From Bacteroidota bacterium (lineage in GTDB: Bacteria > Bacteroidota > Bacteroidia > Bacteroidales > VadinHA17): 8,590 nucleotides of DNA. The stretch covers positions 1-8,590 of the forward strand of contig JAUWMO010000145.1 of assembly GCA_030613125.1 (NCBI GenBank), read 5' to 3'. Below are positions 6,100 to 8,590 of this stretch, piece after piece. A program made the translations under genes and the position numbers. The notes beneath the pieces were generated by a model. The model saw only the letters and a program-made list of their open reading frames with translations, had not been told where the DNA came from and ran no database searches. Position 1 is the first letter of the stretch. Every line of letters starts with the position of its first letter.

Positions 6100-7673
6100 T
6101 CCAGTATTTTTTCTGCATTCTCTTTATCACAATCCATTATATAAGGGATACCACTTATTTCACTTGCTTCCCGGGTTAAGGCAGATATATCATTTCTTTC
6201 AATATATTCTAATGCAAATTTTCTTGAACCAGCCATAATTTGTCTGAGTCCCTGGTGAAGTCTTTTCATGTAAGTATAAAGTCCTATGGCACCTGTAGGA
6301 ATATCATCGAACTTCTCACCAAACATAATCTTAAGTTCCGGCGCTGTTTCAAATATTTCATCTTTTGTTCGTCCGAAGCGTGATACATATACGGGCAAAT
6401 CGCCTTGCTCTATTGCCAGCCCTATGTTTTTACCAACCATTGCAGCAGCCAATGGTGCCCTTGCCATACCTATCATTTTAAAATACGGGGCCCCCAATGC
6501 CAGTCCTTTAAACATCTGATCCTCCATTGTAATTCCACTGGCAAATGCAGCATCAGGCACATACTTACCTTTCTTTGCCAATTTATCGAGGTAATTATAA
6601 AATAATGACCAAAGTTCAATTGGAGGTACTCCCCATTCATTCATCATTCTCCACGGACTCATTCCTGTTCCGCCACCTGCTGCATCCACGGTAAGCAGGT
6701 CAATTTTTGCTTCAGATGCACATCTTACTGCCAAAGCCAGATCGGACGGCCTGTAAGCTCCTGTTTTCAGAAATACATGTTTCGCACCAGCAGCCCTTAA
6801 TACTTCCACCCTTTTCATAAAACTCTCAATTTCAACCATACCTAATCTTGAATGCCGTTCGAATTCATGGAAAACATGTCTATTAAAAGCATCAATAACA
6901 TTCGGGTCACGAGGATCAGGTAATACGATATATCCCCTCTCTTTTAACATTTGAGCACGTTTCAGATCTTTTATCTTCACCTCGCCACCGATATCTTTTG
7001 CTCCCTGACCCCATTTCAGTTCAACAATCTCAAGACCCAGTTTTTCTATTGCATATTCCTGGGTGGCAAGGTTTGTGTCTTCTACGTTAGCCTGTAAAAC
7101 AATACCACCATAGCCATCCTGTTGCCACCTCTGATAAAGTTTGACCCGATTTTTCATTTGAGGAGAATGGGTAATTCTTCCGTTTTTAATAGTTGACTCG
7201 GGATCCATACCGCATACGTTTTCACCAATGGTGATTATTATGCCTGAAATGGCAGCTCCAATAGCAAGACCTTCCCAGTTGTTTTTCGCTATGTTCGTTG
7301 ACCCAAGGCCAGGAATAACAACCGGTATTTTTAGTTTAATACCCTTATCATGCCCTATTTTTTGTTCAATATTAACATTTTCAAACAGAGCTAAGTCTGA
7401 ATCCGCCTCAATCCCATGTGCACCTCTGCAGGTGCCAAGTATTGTAAAATGGGACAAGTCCACGGGATATTCTTTCTCGCTTGCTGAAGAAATTATCCCA
7501 AAAGGCTGGGGATATATAACTTCCACACCTCTGTAAGCTGATTTCCCGATTTCGCACATACCTATACAACCATCTATACAGGTAGCACACATTCCACTTA
7601 TAGGAACAATGGCATCTTCTGTTCTGTTCTTGGTTAAAGTTGCTGCTGATGCATTAATTTTTCCGTATTTCAT
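6093..7673 (-). CDS. FMN-binding glutamate synthase-family protein (stand-alone GltB2-like domain) with N-terminal Cys motif
   Basis: The 526-residue protein is related to the FMN/synthase domain of glutamate synthase, a TIM barrel. Recognisable family segments are ELKWGQGAKDIGGEV (218-231), FLKTGAYRPSDLALAVR (301-317) and TVDAAGGGTGMSPWRMMNEWG (328-348), the last matching the glycine-rich FMN phosphate loop of GltB. Three departures from GltB stand out. There is no N-terminal glutaminase domain. The three cysteines that hold the 3Fe-4S cluster of GltB are absent from the region after GLALGAPYFKMIGMARAP. An N-terminal C-x2-C-x3-C-x3-C (C29, C32, C36, C40) could bind its own cluster. The start at ATG 7673 is supported by a clear AAGGAG nine bases upstream. 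The gene follows the iron-sulfur protein gene after 23 bases, so the two are probably cotranscribed and the products may interact. The substrate is unknown. The family call is confident; glutamate synthesis is not supported. Confidence 0.88.
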   Translation of the reverse strand: MKYGKINASAATLTKNRTEDAIVPISGMCATCIDGCIGMCEIGKSAYRGVEVIYPQPFGIISSASEKEYPVDLSHFTILGTCRGAHGIEADSDLALFENVNIEQKIGHDKGIKLKIPVVIPGLGSTNIAKNNWEGLAIGAAISGIIITIGENVCGMDPESTIKNGRITHSPQMKNRVKLYQRWQQDGYGGIVLQANVEDTNLATQEYAIEKLGLEIVELKWGQGAKDIGGEVKIKDLKRAQMLKERGYIVLPDPRDPNVIDAFNRHVFHEFERHSRLGMVEIESFMKRVEVLRAAGAKHVFLKTGAYRPSDLALAVRCASEAKIDLLTVDAAGGGTGMSPWRMMNEWGVPPIELWSLFYNYLDKLAKKGKYVPDAAFASGITMEDQMFKGLALGAPYFKMIGMARAPLAAAMVGKNIGLAIEQGDLPVYVSRFGRTKDEIFETAPELKIMFGEKFDDIPTGAIGLYTYMKRLHQGLRQIMAGSRKFALEYIERNDISALTREASEISGIPYIMDCDKENAEKILDY

Positions 7674-7682
7674 ATTTAAATT

Positions 7683-7688
7683 CTCCTT
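7683..7688 (-). promoter_or_regulatory. Ribosome-binding site of the FMN protein gene
   Basis: On the minus strand these bases read AAGGAG and stand nine bases before the ATG at 7673. Strong Shine-Dalgarno sites are uncommon in this window, and this one fixes the start. The iron-sulfur protein gene has a weaker GGAG (8392-8395) eight bases before its ATG. Confidence 0.7.
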
Positions 7689-7696
7689 TAGTTATT

Positions 7697-8383
7697 TTAT
7701 GTATTTGATTCTTCACTATAACATGTTCCACATTCATATTTTAATCCCATCCAGCAATTATAATTATCTTCATTTGAAATACATGTTGGCTGGAGACTGT
7801 TATAGCATCCGTTACATAATACACTTTCCGGATGCGCCCCGTGGCATCTCAGTGTAACTACCGGACAAATATACATGCAAGCGCCACACTTCCTGCATTC
7901 ATCCGATTTCTCATCAAAAGGTGTGGAAATTTGAAGTTTATTTCCCCTGTTTACAAACCCGATAGCTTTTGCCATCATTTGTTCTTCACACATTCTTACA
8001 CATAATCCGCAATTTATACAATACTCCCATTTGCCTTTGAACCTGACCTTGTTTAAGCCCATTGTTGAGGCAAGATCCTGTAATACTTTAGATGTCGGGC
8101 ATTGTGAAATTAACAATTCAAGGATCATCTTTCGTGTTTTCACAACTCTTTCAGATGAGGTGCGTACCACAAGGCCTTCTTCAACCGGGTATGTACAGGA
8201 AGTTACCAGTTTAGTCCTTTCCCTATTTCCTATTTCTACGATACAGAGACGACAATTTCCCCCTGGTGATAAGCCTTCATGGTAACATAGTGTCGGAATG
8301 TCTAAACCGAGAAATCTTGCTGCATCGAGTATTGTGAAGTCTTCAGGTGCATCAAAATTTATTCCGTCAATTCGTATTTTCAT
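7697..8383 (-). CDS. Iron-sulfur electron-transfer protein: 2Fe-2S ferredoxin domain plus two [4Fe-4S] motifs and a Cys-rich tail
   Basis: The 228-residue protein resembles the N-terminal electron-relay part of NuoG, HydA and FdhA subunits. Residues 1-75 are a 2Fe-2S ferredoxin fold with C33, C44, C47 and C63 (TLCYHEGLSPGGNCRLC ... TSC). Residues 80-110 correspond to the helical region that usually carries a His-Cys-ligated 4Fe-4S site, but here only C95 remains (LLISQCPTSK), so that site is probably lost. Two [4Fe-4S] motifs follow: C122-x2-C125-x2-C128-x3-C132 and C163-x2-C166-x2-C169-x3-C173-P. The last 50 residues add seven cysteines (C180, C190, C193, C201, C210, C218, C221). The catalytic domains of those larger subunits are absent, so this is a separate relay subunit. 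It starts at ATG 8383 with GGAG eight bases upstream. It lies between an FAD/NAD(P) oxidoreductase-like gene 52 bases upstream and the FMN protein gene 23 bases downstream, which suggests one complex. Confidence 0.9.
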   Translation of the reverse strand: MKIRIDGINFDAPEDFTILDAARFLGLDIPTLCYHEGLSPGGNCRLCIVEIGNRERTKLVTSCTYPVEEGLVVRTSSERVVKTRKMILELLISQCPTSKVLQDLASTMGLNKVRFKGKWEYCINCGLCVRMCEEQMMAKAIGFVNRGNKLQISTPFDEKSDECRKCGACMYICPVVTLRCHGAHPESVLCNGCYNSLQPTCISNEDNYNCWMGLKYECGTCYSEESNT

Positions 8384-8435
8384 ATTAATATCTCCAAATG
8401 TTTATTTTAGCTATTCTTTTAATAAGATTGAATTG

Positions 8436-8590
8436 TTATAACATTTTATTACATTTTTCTTTAAGGCTCTCTAAAAATTCCTGACCATCCTGTGTTTCAA
8501 GATCGCATCTCAGGCATCTTTTTGCTTCTTTAATCGCCTGTTTTTCAGATAATCCCTGATTTACCTCCATTAAGTTATATTTTCTTTTTT
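8436..8590 (-). CDS. C-terminal end of a probable FAD/NAD(P)-dependent oxidoreductase (GltD/NuoF-like), partial
   Basis: A minus-strand frame is open from the window edge to TAA at 8438-8436, giving 50 residues. It reads through EVNQGLSEKQAIKEAKRCLRC and ends LKEKCNKML. The pattern GLSE-x-QA-x-x-EA-x-RCLRCD is typical of the C-terminus of GltD-like FAD oxidoreductases, including fusions with NuoF, that partner with iron-sulfur subunits. Too little is present to tell which architecture applies. Its position upstream of the iron-sulfur and FMN proteins, on the same strand with a short gap, supports a shared operon in which it would be the pyridine-nucleotide-reacting subunit. That role is inference. 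Confidence 0.6.
   Translation of the reverse strand, partial: KRKYNLMEVNQGLSEKQAIKEAKRCLRCDLETQDGQEFLESLKEKCNKML

Noticed and set aside
7228..7857. Plus-strand open frames opposite the FMN and iron-sulfur protein genes
   Set aside because: They are antisense to well-supported coding sequence and show no domain signatures.

Overview
The window reads as chromosomal DNA of an AT-rich member of the Bacteroidota (Bacteroidales/Marinilabiliales-like). The evidence is a carboxypeptidase-regulatory-like/TonB-plug-like protein at the left edge, start regions that mostly lack Shine-Dalgarno sites, and matches to the Bacteroidota -7 promoter motif TAnnTTTG upstream of valS and of the aminotransferase gene. 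No species can be named from the sequence alone.

Layout, left to right. (1) 1-699 (+): the C-terminal part of a protein with two carboxypeptidase-regulatory-like domains around a TonB-plug-like segment. (2) 673-1702: a REP/RAYT locus. An IS200-like REP-associated tyrosine transposase gene (minus strand, about 810-1460) is flanked on both sides by copies of a 64-bp composite repeat made of two different hairpins (A and B). Hairpin B is amplified into four exact-period 26-bp tandem units on the left. On the right, one B unit appears split by about 122 bp of palindrome-rich DNA. (3) 1696-2895 (-): a class I/II PLP-dependent aminotransferase of the aspartate aminotransferase fold. (4) 2896-3340: a divergent intergenic region with a perfect 40-bp palindrome built from a 12-bp period. 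(5) 3341-5971 (+): valS, complete. (6) 6001-6099 (+): a 32-codon remnant of a calcineurin-like phosphoesterase gene, cut off where the next gene ends. (7) 6093-8590 (-): a probable redox operon transcribed leftwards. It holds the C-terminus of an FAD/NAD(P) oxidoreductase-like protein, then a Cys-rich 2Fe-2S plus 2x[4Fe-4S] protein, then a stand-alone glutamate-synthase-type FMN domain protein with its own N-terminal four-Cys motif.

The genes form two themes. The left third is dominated by the RAYT and its repeats. The stop codons of all three genes there lie inside repeat sequence, so the repeats have shaped the 3' ends of their neighbours. The right end encodes what looks like a multi-subunit flavin/iron-sulfur complex. 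Electrons could pass between a pyridine-nucleotide/FAD subunit, the ferredoxin-like subunit and the GltB2-like FMN subunit. It is not canonical glutamate synthase, because no glutaminase domain is present in this subunit and the usual 3Fe-4S cysteines are missing. Its substrate cannot be told from the sequence.
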